Assembly (NCBI RefSeq): GCF_001458115.1
Contig: NZ_CZRP01000010.1
Location: 248,001 to 312,000 of the forward strand
From: Gracilibacillus massiliensis
GTDB taxonomy: Bacteria; Bacillota; Bacilli; Bacillales; Amphibacillaceae
DNA: 64,000 bases
Reading direction: 5' to 3'
Below, in pieces: positions 27,412 to 36,963 of the stretch. The position numbers were made by a program, and so were the translations under genes. Below the pieces are notes generated by a model. The model had not been told where the DNA came from. It did not search any database and saw only the letters and a list, made by a program, of their open reading frames with translations. The number at the start of each line of letters is the position of its first letter. Within the stretch, counting starts at the first letter, position 1.

Positions 27412-29193
27412 TTAGTCATCATCCCCTTTATGAAAAAAGGAATAGGTAAGGACAAGACCACCGATGTAAAGCAAAATAGCAAAGTATGCAGGAAGTAAAT
27501 GAATGAATGTTGTATAGCCAATAGCAATGTGGATGGATATAGCTGTAATAAATGCAGGTAAACCTCCTATTAAATAAGTCCACCACATCCACTTTTTCCC
27601 TTGTTGGAAGCCCCAAAGTGACAACATTAATACAAGAAGTCCCACACTCAGTAAAGCACTCCCAAATCCAGCCCGGTCATGTGCAATAACTGGAATCAGT
27701 CTGTCATTAAAAGATTGTAATTGTTCTGGTGACATGCATAAATAAAGGAGATCAGTTGGAACAAATACGGAAGTTACACCGTAAAGCGATATAACAATAC
27801 CACCAATTACGAAAGAAAATCCTAATATAACAAATAGAAATTGCCCCCATACCGACCGTTTCCAAATCTGGTGATTTCTTTTGTTATTTGACGTAGGTGT
27901 TCCCGAAATACCCCTTGTAGAAAAAAATCCTTTCATATAAAAAGGTAGTAATACAAGCCAAAACAAAAGGTGTAGCCAATCAAAATAACCAAATCCAATA
28001 AATAAAAAAATTCCCAGAAATCCTAAAATAGCAGCTGCATCGGTAGCTTGTTTTGCCCACTTTATACCATATCTTATCCCGTGTTTCGCTAAATTCATAT
28101 AGATGATCCCACCTGAGATCATTGTGCCAGCAAGAGTCATTCGATCATGGGCCATAAACAACATAATTCGCTTATTAAACCGAAAAATCTCTGTTTTTTT
28201 CATTCCTAGAAACGCTTCATCGTATGGCAGTATAATCGAAGTAACGCTAAATAATAAAGCTAATAGTCCACCGATACATATAAATAGACCAAATAACCAA
28301 TAGTCCCACCAGCCTTTTTGTTGCTCGATCGGTAGTTCTTGTTTGGTTAACAATGCTTCATTAATGCGATTCGTTAATCCTGGACCTGAAAAAACATAAC
28401 CATCTGCTAACAACACTAAATTAGCACCAGCTTCTATGATGTCTAGCGCGTGCTGTGGCTCTTGAATGCCACCTGAGGTAATAATTGTTTTCGAATAACC
28501 GCATTCCCTTATCTTTTTGATCTTCGAAATATAATCATCCACTTTGTTTTCATCAAAACAAAGTAAAATTCCTGAAAATTCACTGTGCAACTCAAAAATA
28601 GCCTCCTCCCATTTTTCAGAGGAAATTGCACAGTAAATTGGCTTAGATGTAAGTGAAATTAAGCTTTGTTCCTTATGATCAATTATAAAACCATCCGCAT
28701 AGGGGTCTAGTGTTAGAATTAATTTTTTCACTTCGCTAACTGTTCCTGACAGTCGTAGGAATATCGGTTGTTTCGCCTCTATACTTTTAAGCTTGTTGAC
28801 AGTTGCTTGAAGACCTAATGATCCCTGATCACTCGGGAATTCAATGAATTGATTTTCTGTATCAACCAAGGGGATCTGTACACAATCCTTGCGCTCTAAT
28901 GTAATCGGTCCAACTTCCAAGAACCCAAAACCAAGATTGGTGAAAGCCTTAGTTCCCGTTAATAATGGATCTATTTTTCCAGAAAGTCCAACAGGATTTG
29001 CAAATGTAATTCCATCTAGTTGTCGCGAAAGTGCTGGAGAGCTTTCATGTCTTCCTAAAAAGTTAATAATATGGGGGCCAAAAGGAATGGAAGCTATTTT
29101 ACTCATGCCTCGATGAATAAATTCCCTAGATGTATAACTAGATAACCTATGTAGTATTGGTTTAAAAATGGTATGATACGACCAATCCGGCAT
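27412..29193 (-). CDS. Dihydroorotate-dehydrogenase-like barrel fused to membrane domain
   Basis: 593 residues. The first 285 resemble a class 2 dihydroorotate dehydrogenase: an N-terminal helical lead-in, LDGITFANPVGLSGKID, LGFGFLEVGPITL, and a flavin-phosphate end with SGGIQEPQHALDIIEAGAN and GPGLTNRINEAL. The usual orotate-binding Asn residues and the GFDKN turn are not obvious, so true pyrimidine-pathway activity is doubtful. From residue 290 on are about eight membrane spans in two similar halves, each with a MAHDRMT or IAHDRAG motif. The whole looks like a membrane flavoprotein of unknown role. It stands alone and converges on nothing near; ATG after GAGGGATG. Confidence 0.7.
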   Translation of the reverse strand: MPDWSYHTIFKPILHRLSSYTSREFIHRGMSKIASIPFGPHIINFLGRHESSPALSRQLDGITFANPVGLSGKIDPLLTGTKAFTNLGFGFLEVGPITLERKDCVQIPLVDTENQFIEFPSDQGSLGLQATVNKLKSIEAKQPIFLRLSGTVSEVKKLILTLDPYADGFIIDHKEQSLISLTSKPIYCAISSEKWEEAIFELHSEFSGILLCFDENKVDDYISKIKKIRECGYSKTIITSGGIQEPQHALDIIEAGANLVLLADGYVFSGPGLTNRINEALLTKQELPIEQQKGWWDYWLFGLFICIGGLLALLFSVTSIILPYDEAFLGMKKTEIFRFNKRIMLFMAHDRMTLAGTMISGGIIYMNLAKHGIRYGIKWAKQATDAAAILGFLGIFLFIGFGYFDWLHLLFWLVLLPFYMKGFFSTRGISGTPTSNNKRNHQIWKRSVWGQFLFVILGFSFVIGGIVISLYGVTSVFVPTDLLYLCMSPEQLQSFNDRLIPVIAHDRAGFGSALLSVGLLVLMLSLWGFQQGKKWMWWTYLIGGLPAFITAISIHIAIGYTTFIHLLPAYFAILLYIGGLVLTYSFFHKGDDD

Positions 29194-29268
29194 ACTTCAT
29201 CCCTCACCATTCTAACTAATTGTAAGTCTAGTGTAACATGTTATAGAAGGACGGACACCGGAACAGAT

Positions 29269-29292
29269 AACCACCAGTCTGAACTGGTGGTT
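29269..29292. terminator. Terminator-like hairpin
   Basis: AACCACCAGT pairs perfectly with ACTGGTGGTT and is followed by TTTT on the plus strand. It lies upstream of the flavoprotein gene and beyond the end of the broken AlbA_2 gene, so it probably stops the latter's transcript; on that strand its T tail is short. Confidence 0.6.
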
Positions 29293-29415
29293 TTGATTAA
29301 TGTTTTTGAATAAAGGAATATTGAACATATTATCAACTTTCACTTAGTCCAAATTACAATTTATTCAATCGTTTTATATATATTTCAATGTGGTCTACTC
29401 GGTTCAGTTTTTCAC

Positions 29416-29480
29416 TTTGCAGTCCATTTGATGTTTCAACCTTTGAGTTTGCGGTCCATTTGCGGTCCATTTGCGGCCCA
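29416..29480. repeat. 11-base tandem repeats TTTGCGGTCCA
   Basis: Three head-to-tail copies of TTTGCGGTCCA (the third with one change) fill 29448-29480, and a fourth degenerate copy, TTTGCAGTCCA, lies at 29416-29426. The period is one DNA turn. Similar short direct repeats serve as arm-type binding sites for tyrosine integrases next to attachment sites, which is a possible reading here; they do not code for anything I recognise. Confidence 0.6.
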
Positions 29481-29518
29481 AATACAGCCTATGAACTTCC
29501 GTTTATATTTTATCTTGT

Positions 29519-31166
29519 CTATTTTAATACATAATGACTAGCACGTGATCTACCAACTAAAACAATTAAACCCTCATCTCTTAGCTGTTGCAAAATACGT
29601 TTACTACTAGTTGATGAAAAGCCACATAAACTTTCAACATCAGGGCGTGTTATCTTTTTATTATTTCTCAAATAATCTAGAATCATTTGTTTTGCTTGTA
29701 TTTCATCAAAATCTTTATCTTTCGTATATTGAATTGTCTCTCCCAGACTTTCATATACACGATGAGTAAACATGTATTTATTTCTTGATGACCTTTGAAG
29801 TAGGTTTTTCTTTTGTACAAGTTTATTTAAAACATTTACTGCAGACTGAGTGGTGATTTGCGCTACCTCTGCCGCCTTTTGAACTGCGATGGTTTTTTCT
29901 CCCTTTACTTTCTTTAATATACAAATTTCTGATACTGAAAAATCACCACTTGCTTCTTGTTCGTTTGTGATAAATCGCAAAAAATCGATATCCTCTAAAT
30001 TACTTCTCAGAGTAAGACTTACCGCTTCAGAATAAAGGTTATATTCAGGAGCAGATTTTCCTGAAGATAGCATATCCTTAAATATAATATCCACCCCTTG
30101 ACCAGACCGTTGTACATATTTCAATTTTTGCAGTGTTTCCGCTATTAATTTATTTCTTGGAGAAGATGGATGAGTGATGATATTTGTACTATCAACTCCG
30201 GCTGGAAACGCCCCAGGATTTTCTATAATAATTTCAGTTGGATAAAACTTCACAAAAATCGATGCATTACTTTCATAATCACGGTGAGAAATGGCATTCA
30301 ATAATGCCTCTTGAAATACATTTATAGGATAATCTTGTACTTCTAATTTAAAGAGACCCATTTGAATATTTCGAATACCATTTCTGTCTTCGAAAAATTG
30401 CTGAATTCTATCTACAACCTGAATAATAGGAAATAGGAAGTTTTAATTCTAAACGCTTATTGTATTCAGTCTGATCCTCATTATATGTAAGAAGAATAAT
30501 CTCAGATTGGGGCATGTATTTTGCAATAGCTTCTTTCGTCCCTACAAATAATAAACCAGCAACTGTTAATTTCATTTCAGAGTCTACTAATTCTATTAAC
30601 CGTAAGTCTTTCAAAAAACTTATGTTATCTGATTGATATAAAGTGGATTCACTATCTCTAGCTTGAATTTTTCGTTTTAACCGTTCTACTTCTGTAAAGT
30701 CTATATCATTCTTTGTTGCAGGTACAATAACTTTTGCCGAATAGTCCCCTTCAAATCCTTTTATTTTATTGGAAGCATACTCTGACGGATAGAATGGTTT
30801 AGTGTTTTTACCTAATCTTTTATATACAACACCTTTAGAAGTAGCCACAATATCGGGAGATTTCTCAACAGTTATTATCAAAATATCTTTACCTTCTATA
30901 TTTGATACATCAATATCAGTAAATAAATTCGGCATCGTTTTATCATATATACTTTCAATTATCTTTTGTTCATCATAATAATCACACCCAGTGATTTCAC
31001 CATTATCTTCTACACCGACTAGTATTGTACCGCCATCTGTATTAGCAAATCCTACAGATTCATTTACTAAAATATTAATCAGATCTTTTTTATTAGGCAC
31101 TTTTATCCAGCTTTTAAATTCAACATGTTTTGATTCACCATATTGAATGATTGCGTTTAAATCCAC
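29519..31166 (-). pseudogene. AlbA_2-domain ATP-binding regulator, frameshifted
   Basis: Two frames together form one protein of some 550 residues. The upstream part (GTG start at 31166, GGAGG seven bases before) has the AlbA_2/Schlafen-like domain (GESKHVEFKSW, GFANTDGGTILVGVEDNG). The downstream part has the HATPase-like segment (FQEALLNAISHRDY, NPGAFPAG, SGQGVDIIF) and C-terminal winged helices. The break is a tandem 7-base duplication, TCCTATT twice on the minus strand (plus 30423-30437). Removing one copy rejoins the frames exactly. These proteins are often regulators in mobile or defence DNA. Confidence 0.85.
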
Positions 31167-31590
31167 TAGTTAACCTCCCATCCATACAAAGATCCTAACT
31201 TTCATAGAAACCCCCACCAGAATTAGTGAGAATTTATTAACTAAGATGTTCATAATATAAATTCAATATAGAAAAATAATATATATCACACAATCTTTGA
31301 CTATTTTATTCTTAAAGTACTGTTTTTTCAATAAACAATACCTCAATATTTTATCCAATGAGAAATAACATTATGCTAATCATGACTGGACAACATAGTA
31401 TATCTATAAGTAATAAATCATCTTCAACTGATAAAAAGTCACTTATATCATAACATATCATCTGGATATATATGGTGTAATAGTAATTATTTCATTTAAA
31501 ATGGTTTTCTCAACTTTCTAAGTTTACTAAGATACCTACTTATTAAAATGCAAATGAATAGTTAATCCTATCACGAATAATTATATCAAC
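31167..31590. other. 424-base spacer, nothing recognised
   Basis: Very AT-rich sequence between the broken regulator and the integrase remnant. It should contain the regulator's promoter at its left end. No hairpin, repeat or coding frame with a ribosome site was seen. Confidence 0.5.
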
Positions 31591-32030
31591 CCTGTTATAC
31601 CAATTGCAGAACGTTTTGGAAATGCACCAGGAATGATTTATAATGTGTACGGTCATGTCTTTAAGGAATTAGAAGAAGAGAGTGTCAAATTATTTAGCAG
31701 TAGTTAGAAGAAAGTAGGGCTTAAATTGGGGCTAACTCTCAATGAACATGTCTCAACCCCAGTGTTTATAAGGGAATCTAGAATTAGTTTATGTTAAAAT
31801 ACATACTACTTTTATTTTGCATCAGAAAGCAAAACATCTATTAAAACATTGATAAAACAGTCTTTAGGTCACTTATACAAATATGTTAGCATGCAAAATA
31901 ATGCAATAAAATGAATGTATTAGGGGCTAAGTGGGGCTGATTTGGGGCTAATAACTATAGCGTGGGCAGATGGATGTGAAGGAAAAAACCTCTCACAGAA
32001 TAATGTAAGAAGTCAGTGTTTCATTGATTA
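31591..32030 (+). repeat. Direct repeat copy A: integrase 3' end plus flank
   Basis: The first 117 bases (31591-31707) encode the last 38 residues of a tyrosine recombinase (IAERFGNAPGMIYNVYGHVF, then ELEEES to a TAG). The nucleophile Tyr of the Y-x-H motif is kept, but the rest of the gene is missing. About 320 further non-coding bases, down to the GTGGGCAGATGGATGT block and the CTCTCACAGAATAA block, are shared with 50206-50590 in the same orientation. The pair brackets the 18-kb polysaccharide locus. Confidence 0.7.
31921..31953 (+). repeat. Three phased GGGGCT repeats (possible integrase arm sites)
   Basis: AGGGGCTAAGT, GGGGCTGATTT and GGGGCTAATAA lie head to tail at an 11-base period, and a further ATTGGGGCTAA lies near 31717. 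Helically phased direct repeats downstream of an integrase end are typical of arm-type integrase sites beside an attachment core. The copy at 50490 is degenerate. Confidence 0.5.
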
Positions 32031-32031
32031 A

Positions 32032-32059
32032 AAGCATGAACCAAAAAAGATTCATGCTT
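32032..32059. terminator. Hairpin after the integrase repeat
   Basis: AAGCATGAA pairs with TTCATGCTT around an A-rich loop. T-rich sequence follows shortly on the plus strand. It could end the ancestral integrase transcript. A second small pair, ACAAGTG/CACTTGT, lies at 32118-32140. Confidence 0.5.
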
Positions 32060-32401
32060 AACCTTTTAAAGAAAACCCTAACCATTCACCAACAAAATAT
32101 TTACCTAGTAGAATTCACAAGTGACGCATTGGCCACTTGTCCGTTCTAATGTAAATTTGGCTATTGTATAAGTTTTGTAATATTACCATTCCCAGTTCGA
32201 GTATCCAATTCTACGTTATTGATATAATTTCATTGAGATTAGTCATCCGGAATGAGATCATGGTGAACACCTACAACTATTTTCAAGTCATAAAAACACC
32301 TTCTGAATTTGCCATACCCTGGGTTAAGTCTGCTTTTAATACAAAAAATAACTTCGACAAATGGTATATAGTATACGGCAAGTAATAGAAATTCTGAAAA
32401 G
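32060..32401. other. Spacer with one weak reading frame
   Basis: A plus-strand frame from 32164 to 32385 gives 73 codons. The part from VNTYNYFQVIKTPSEFAIPW on looks somewhat protein-like, but it has no ribosome site at its ATG and no family I know. It may be the end of a lost gene. No terminator for the GH115 gene is obvious here. Confidence 0.35.
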
Positions 32402-34456
32402 TTATAAAAACAAAACTGGTTCTAACCTTTTGGCTAGTTCATCATCAGTTAAAGGGTTTCGGTGGGTATTTTCTAAATAGATATGTTTTTCTTTCTCTTC
32501 CATCAAATACTCTTTGTACCAAGCAAAAAAATCAGGACTATCCCCATGCATTCGGATGAATTTCCTTAGTGTATCGACATTTTTAATAGTACTATCTACA
32601 TTAGTTAACCAATCAGCCTTGTAGAAGTTTTCCCATTTCCCATGTTCAGATGCTCGCATCGCCTCGTATCCTTTGCGGTAGTTCCATAATGCTTTGGAAG
32701 CATACACAAATGCTTCAGGATATTTTTTTTGATTAAAGTATTCATATGCAGTACAGACATCCATAATACCTTTACAGCCGGATTCATGTAACTTTACTTG
32801 AATAATAAACTGATCCGAAAATCTTTGTTTATCCTCATCTTTTAGTTGATCCTTTATTTTTTCGCACTCTCTCCTTAATTTCTCCCATGCACCTAAGTAA
32901 GACTCACAAACTTGTTTAAACCATTGCACTTGCTCAGGAAAAGTTTTTTCTCCTGTAGCCCAATTTAAAGAAATCAATTTTTGATCTGATTTTCCTTGCA
33001 TCCAATGACCAATAATCTTTCTCACAGGATGGTGGTAAAATTGTTCTCCTGCCCGATTATCTTCATGTTTTCCATACAAAATGGTACATTGAAAATACTG
33101 ATCATATAATTTCATTAAATCTTCATGATGTGTAGCATACATTCTTTTCACAAAATTCCCCAAGTGAGAATGCGTGTTTATTGTTCCTTCATTCCATATA
33201 TCAGATACTAGATCGAGCGGATACAAATGCATACGAATATTCCCAGCATTTATAAGAAAATAATCATCTCCTCCGTACTCCATTACATTCTCTAGTTCAT
33301 GTTTAATTATATTCGGAGATGCTGGAAACATAGTCAAGTGATTGGAGGCTTGTAGGTCATGAAAAGTTACATGATAATAGATACCTTGTTTTCCTTCTGA
33401 ACCTCCTTCTGGCATAGAGGGTATTCGAAAATCTTCATTGTTATTTCGACGAGAAACCATCTTGCCATACCCATTATCTGCCCATACTTTTATAACTCCT
33501 TCTGGCAACTTGATGTGTCCGTTTTTATAAAGTTCAGAAATCTCCCCATAAAGCGCTACACAACATTCGGGGTTTTTTACATGTTTTTTTACCATCTCTA
33601 ACTGTCTATGGATAACCTGTGAAATTAACCGGCCTCTTTTTTCGGGTGTGTCATAGCTTGGGTCTTGTTTCCAGAATGGTTCATCACCTTGTCCTCGAAA
33701 GGATAATACCCAAATGATCTTCTTATCTTTTTGTTTTTGTATAGCTTCTTCCCATAAAGATTCATACAACTCTGGATAAAGAGTATAACTCGCTTGCTTA
33801 TCCGGAAATTCACGTTTAAACATTTCTGCTCCAAGTGGCTCTGCATGATGATGGGTAACCCATAACCCTAGTTCGGAAGCCAAATCAAAATGAATTCCAT
33901 TGCGTGGCAAATCAGTTCCTGGAATAACCATATTTCCTCCACACCTTAGTAGCGCTTCAAAAACAGGGAACCAAACTTCTTTTGTGGGTGGATATTCTTT
34001 TTTCCATCCAATTAGACAAACTTCATCATTTAAAAACCAGCCTCGATAACGTACTTTCGGTTGTTTAGATGTGAATTTCTTCATTGGGATAGAAACATAA
34101 TCTATCTTCTCAATTGGCAAATCAGCCCAGAACCAAAATGGATCAATTCTCAAATATATTTTGCTAACATATAAAATTCCATAAATAACTCCTAACTCGT
34201 CACTTCCTCTTATATGCATCGTTTTCATTCCATTTATATTAGAAAATGTAATAATAAATTGTTCCCACTTTTCTTTTTTTGGTTCCACTACATAGTCAAT
34301 GTCTATTACAGTATTGTCATTAGCTTTTATCTTTGCTGAAGAATCTAATCGCTTGTCCATATCTCTTTTAAGCATATCTATTGCATATTGTACAGGGATT
34401 GAAAGTTTCTCATTTGATCGAACTTTTGTAAAATAATTTAGTACAAACTCTTCCAT
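32402..34456 (-). CDS. Alpha-glucuronidase, glycoside hydrolase family 115
   Basis: 684 residues from the ATG at 34456, where GGAGG lies seven bases upstream; an in-frame ATG at 34480 overlaps the previous stop but lacks such a site. GH115 enzymes remove glucuronic or 4-O-methyl-glucuronic acid from xylan or arabinogalactan side chains. Recognisable segments are VRYRGWFLNDE, WVLSFRGQGDEPFW, YGEISELY, WADNGYG and VTFHDLQASNH. The Glu of GEISELY and the Asn of WADNGYG lie 23 residues apart, as expected of conserved active-site residues. No signal peptide, so it acts inside the cell. The protein lacks the long C-terminal domain of many GH115 proteins. Last gene of the transport operon. Confidence 0.85.
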   Translation of the reverse strand: MEEFVLNYFTKVRSNEKLSIPVQYAIDMLKRDMDKRLDSSAKIKANDNTVIDIDYVVEPKKEKWEQFIITFSNINGMKTMHIRGSDELGVIYGILYVSKIYLRIDPFWFWADLPIEKIDYVSIPMKKFTSKQPKVRYRGWFLNDEVCLIGWKKEYPPTKEVWFPVFEALLRCGGNMVIPGTDLPRNGIHFDLASELGLWVTHHHAEPLGAEMFKREFPDKQASYTLYPELYESLWEEAIQKQKDKKIIWVLSFRGQGDEPFWKQDPSYDTPEKRGRLISQVIHRQLEMVKKHVKNPECCVALYGEISELYKNGHIKLPEGVIKVWADNGYGKMVSRRNNNEDFRIPSMPEGGSEGKQGIYYHVTFHDLQASNHLTMFPASPNIIKHELENVMEYGGDDYFLINAGNIRMHLYPLDLVSDIWNEGTINTHSHLGNFVKRMYATHHEDLMKLYDQYFQCTILYGKHEDNRAGEQFYHHPVRKIIGHWMQGKSDQKLISLNWATGEKTFPEQVQWFKQVCESYLGAWEKLRRECEKIKDQLKDEDKQRFSDQFIIQVKLHESGCKGIMDVCTAYEYFNQKKYPEAFVYASKALWNYRKGYEAMRASEHGKWENFYKADWLTNVDSTIKNVDTLRKFIRMHGDSPDFFAWYKEYLMEEKEKHIYLENTHRNPLTDDELAKRLEPVLFL

Positions 34457-34476
34457 TTTAAGACCTCCATTTTCAT

Positions 34477-35091
34477 TCATTGTATATGCATGTTTTGTTT
34501 CTTATGAATTTTCAAAAACGCTCGGTGTGCTGGCATCATTAAAGCAACACAAATAACACCCATACTAAAAAAGATTGCTAATCCTTGGAAATTCCATAAT
34601 ATATATAGTATACCTAACAATCCTAATAACATTGTTAATGTCGATAGGGGATTCAATAACATAATAAAAAAAGCACTTTTTAGGGTTTGAAATACCTTCA
34701 TGTCATAATATACATACACTGGATAAACATAAATTGTTGTCAGTACGAATAAAATTAAAATAAACAGAAAAGGAATTGTCAATAAAGTTACATATTGATT
34801 AGGAGCAAGCGTAATAAATAAAAAATCTAAATATAATATATATCCAAAAAGTAAAAGAACATAACCTAAAATATTTGCCTCTTTAAATGATTGACGATAC
34901 GCTAGAAGAAAATTACTGAAAATACCGATGTCAGTATCTCCTGTTATCCATTTACGAGCAATCGTGAATGCGGCAGCGGTTGCAGGGAATATCCCGACTA
35001 CTATAATTCCAATCACTGTAAACAAGATCCATAATAAATTCAAATACGCTATCTTTGTAATCCATATCAATGCTTTATTTAAAGCTTCCAA
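34477..35091 (-). CDS. YesL-type (DUF624) membrane protein
   Basis: 204 residues with five or six membrane spans and the family segment GIFPATAAAFTIARKWITGDTDI near residue 33, split here as GIFPATAAAF and RKWITGD. YesL proteins stand beside carbohydrate ABC transporters and YesMN regulators throughout Bacillales, but their task is unknown. TTG start. It lies between the permeases and GH115 on one strand, with the stop only 20 bases before the GH115 start, so co-transcription is likely. Confidence 0.85.
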   Translation of the reverse strand: MEALNKALIWITKIAYLNLLWILFTVIGIIVVGIFPATAAAFTIARKWITGDTDIGIFSNFLLAYRQSFKEANILGYVLLLFGYILYLDFLFITLAPNQYVTLLTIPFLFILILFVLTTIYVYPVYVYYDMKVFQTLKSAFFIMLLNPLSTLTMLLGLLGILYILWNFQGLAIFFSMGVICVALMMPAHRAFLKIHKKQNMHIQ

Positions 35092-35160
35092 TTTAAATCA
35101 CACACCTAAAATAGTAATAGAGGCAATTACTCAACTTCTTGTAATCACCTCATAAAGAAT

Positions 35161-36000
35161 TTATCCTTTCAATCCACTCGTACTGATGCCATCAACTACA
35201 TAACGCTGGAAAATGAAAAAGATAATAAACACTGGTATTAACGATACTACTGACATAGCAAACATTGCTCCCCAATTTGAAGCGGTCTCATTGCTTAAGA
35301 ACATATTCAATGCCATAGATACGGTGTATTTTGAAGGGCTATTTAAATATAACACTGGCCCAAGCAAATTATCCCACGTCCAATAAAAAGTAAAGATAGC
35401 AGTAGTAGCAAGCGCTGGCACGATTAAAGGTAAAATGATTCGGTAATATATTTGGAATGTATTACAACCATCAATCGTAGCAGCTTCATCTAACTCTCTT
35501 GGAATCGTACGAATAAACTGAACGAGTAAGAAAATAAAAAATGGATGTCCGAAATAGGCTGGAACAACTAATGGTTTTAAAGAGTTTAACCATCCTAATT
35601 CAGCAAAAATGATATACTGCGGTATCATAACAACTTCGTAGGGTAACATTAAAGTCATAATCATAATTGCAAACCAAAAACTTCTTCCTGCAAATTTTAA
35701 CCGTGCAAATCCAAACGCAATCAAGGAACAAGAAATGATATGGCCTATTAAGACCAGAATAACAAAAATAACGGTGTTGTTAATATTTGTTCCAAAACTG
35801 TAATCTCCGAAGCCTTGCCAACCTTGTACATAATTGCTTAATACAAAGGGATCTGGTATCAATGAATCAGCTGTAATAAATATTCTCTGACTCACCTTAA
35901 AAGAACTCATGATCAACCAAATTACTGGATACAATAACAGAATAGCAAATCCACCTACAAGAACATGATATATAATTTTCCTCATATTTTTTGTTTGCAT
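35161..36000 (-). CDS. Carbohydrate ABC permease, MalG type
   Basis: 279 residues, six membrane spans and the cytoplasmic EAA loop ([21 protein letters not shown]) that docks to the ATPase, near residue 180. It forms the inner-membrane channel together with the next-upstream permease, two bases away. No ATPase gene is present in the window, so a shared MsmK-type ATPase encoded elsewhere is expected, as is usual for these Bacillales systems. Confidence 0.93.
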   Translation of the reverse strand: MQTKNMRKIIYHVLVGGFAILLLYPVIWLIMSSFKVSQRIFITADSLIPDPFVLSNYVQGWQGFGDYSFGTNINNTVIFVILVLIGHIISCSLIAFGFARLKFAGRSFWFAIMIMTLMLPYEVVMIPQYIIFAELGWLNSLKPLVVPAYFGHPFFIFLLVQFIRTIPRELDEAATIDGCNTFQIYYRIILPLIVPALATTAIFTFYWTWDNLLGPVLYLNSPSKYTVSMALNMFLSNETASNWGAMFAMSVVSLIPVFIIFFIFQRYVVDGISTSGLKG

Positions 36001-36002
36001 GA

Positions 36003-36899
36003 TTATCTGCCTCCTTCTGATTCATAGTGAACCCAATATTTTGATGATAGAAATATAAGAGAAGTTAAGATCGCAATGATAATTAACATCACCCATGCCA
36101 TTGCCGAGGCATAACCCATATTAAAGAACTCAAAACCTTGCTTAAATAAGTAAAGGGAGTAAAGTAAGGTTCCATCTAAAGGTCCCCCAGTACCTTTGGA
36201 AATAATAAAAGCTGGAACAAAAGTCATGAACGCTGCAATAGTTTGCATAATTGCGTTGAATAAGATTACTGGACTTAACATTGGAAGGGTAATGTTCACG
36301 AATTTCTGTAAATAACTACCACCATCAACACTAGCTGCTTCATAATAGCTTCTAGGAATTGATTTTAAACCAGCCAGGAAAATTAACATAGAAGAACCGA
36401 ATTGCCAGACAGATAAAAAGATCAGCATCCATAGAGCAGCTGTAGGATCACCAAACCATCTAATAGGGTCAATCCCCATAGATAGTAACGCCAGGTTAAC
36501 AATCCCCTCATCTCCAAAAATATTACGCCACATAATTGCTACCGCTACACTTCCACCTATTAATGATGGTAAATAATACAAAGTACGGTATAGACCTACT
36601 GCACGGGACGCTGTATTTAATAACATTGCGACGATTAAAGCAAATGCTAACCTTAAAGGAACCCCTACAAAAACATATATAAAAGTAATTTTAAGAGAAT
36701 GTATGTATCTCGGGTCAGATGTAAACATTTCTTTAAAATTTTCTACACCAATCCATTGTGGTGTTGTAAACATGTTATATGATGTGAAAGAAAAATAAAG
36801 TGAAGATACTATTGGAATGATTGTAAAGGCTAAAAAGCCAATAATAAAAGGTCCAATAAATAGATATCCCCATAGATTCTGTGTTATTTTTGTTTGCAT
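36003..36899 (-). CDS. Carbohydrate ABC permease, MalF type
   Basis: 298 residues with six membrane spans and an EAA loop ([20 protein letters not shown] near residue 192). It is the partner of the MalG-type permease, which follows directly. It starts 64 bases after the binding-protein gene, with a stem-loop in between. ATG with GGAGC upstream. The substrate is most likely an oligosaccharide released by the GH53 or GH28 enzymes (inference from context). Confidence 0.93.
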   Translation of the reverse strand: MQTKITQNLWGYLFIGPFIIGFLAFTIIPIVSSLYFSFTSYNMFTTPQWIGVENFKEMFTSDPRYIHSLKITFIYVFVGVPLRLAFALIVAMLLNTASRAVGLYRTLYYLPSLIGGSVAVAIMWRNIFGDEGIVNLALLSMGIDPIRWFGDPTAALWMLIFLSVWQFGSSMLIFLAGLKSIPRSYYEAASVDGGSYLQKFVNITLPMLSPVILFNAIMQTIAAFMTFVPAFIISKGTGGPLDGTLLYSLYLFKQGFEFFNMGYASAMAWVMLIIIAILTSLIFLSSKYWVHYESEGGR

Positions 36900-36929
36900 C
36901 TCTAAAGCTCCTTTATCTTATTAAAATAA

Positions 36930-36954
36930 TAGCTGATCTATAAAAGATCAGCTA
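36930..36954 (-). promoter_or_regulatory. Intercistronic stem-loop after binding-protein gene
   Basis: TAGCTGATCT pairs with AGATCAGCTA around a five-base loop between the binding-protein and permease genes. It lacks a proper T tail on the minus strand, so it may act as a partial terminator or RNA-stabilising stem, which would keep the binding protein in excess over the permeases. That is a common arrangement in ABC operons. Confidence 0.6.
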
Positions 36955-36963
36955 TCTATCTAA

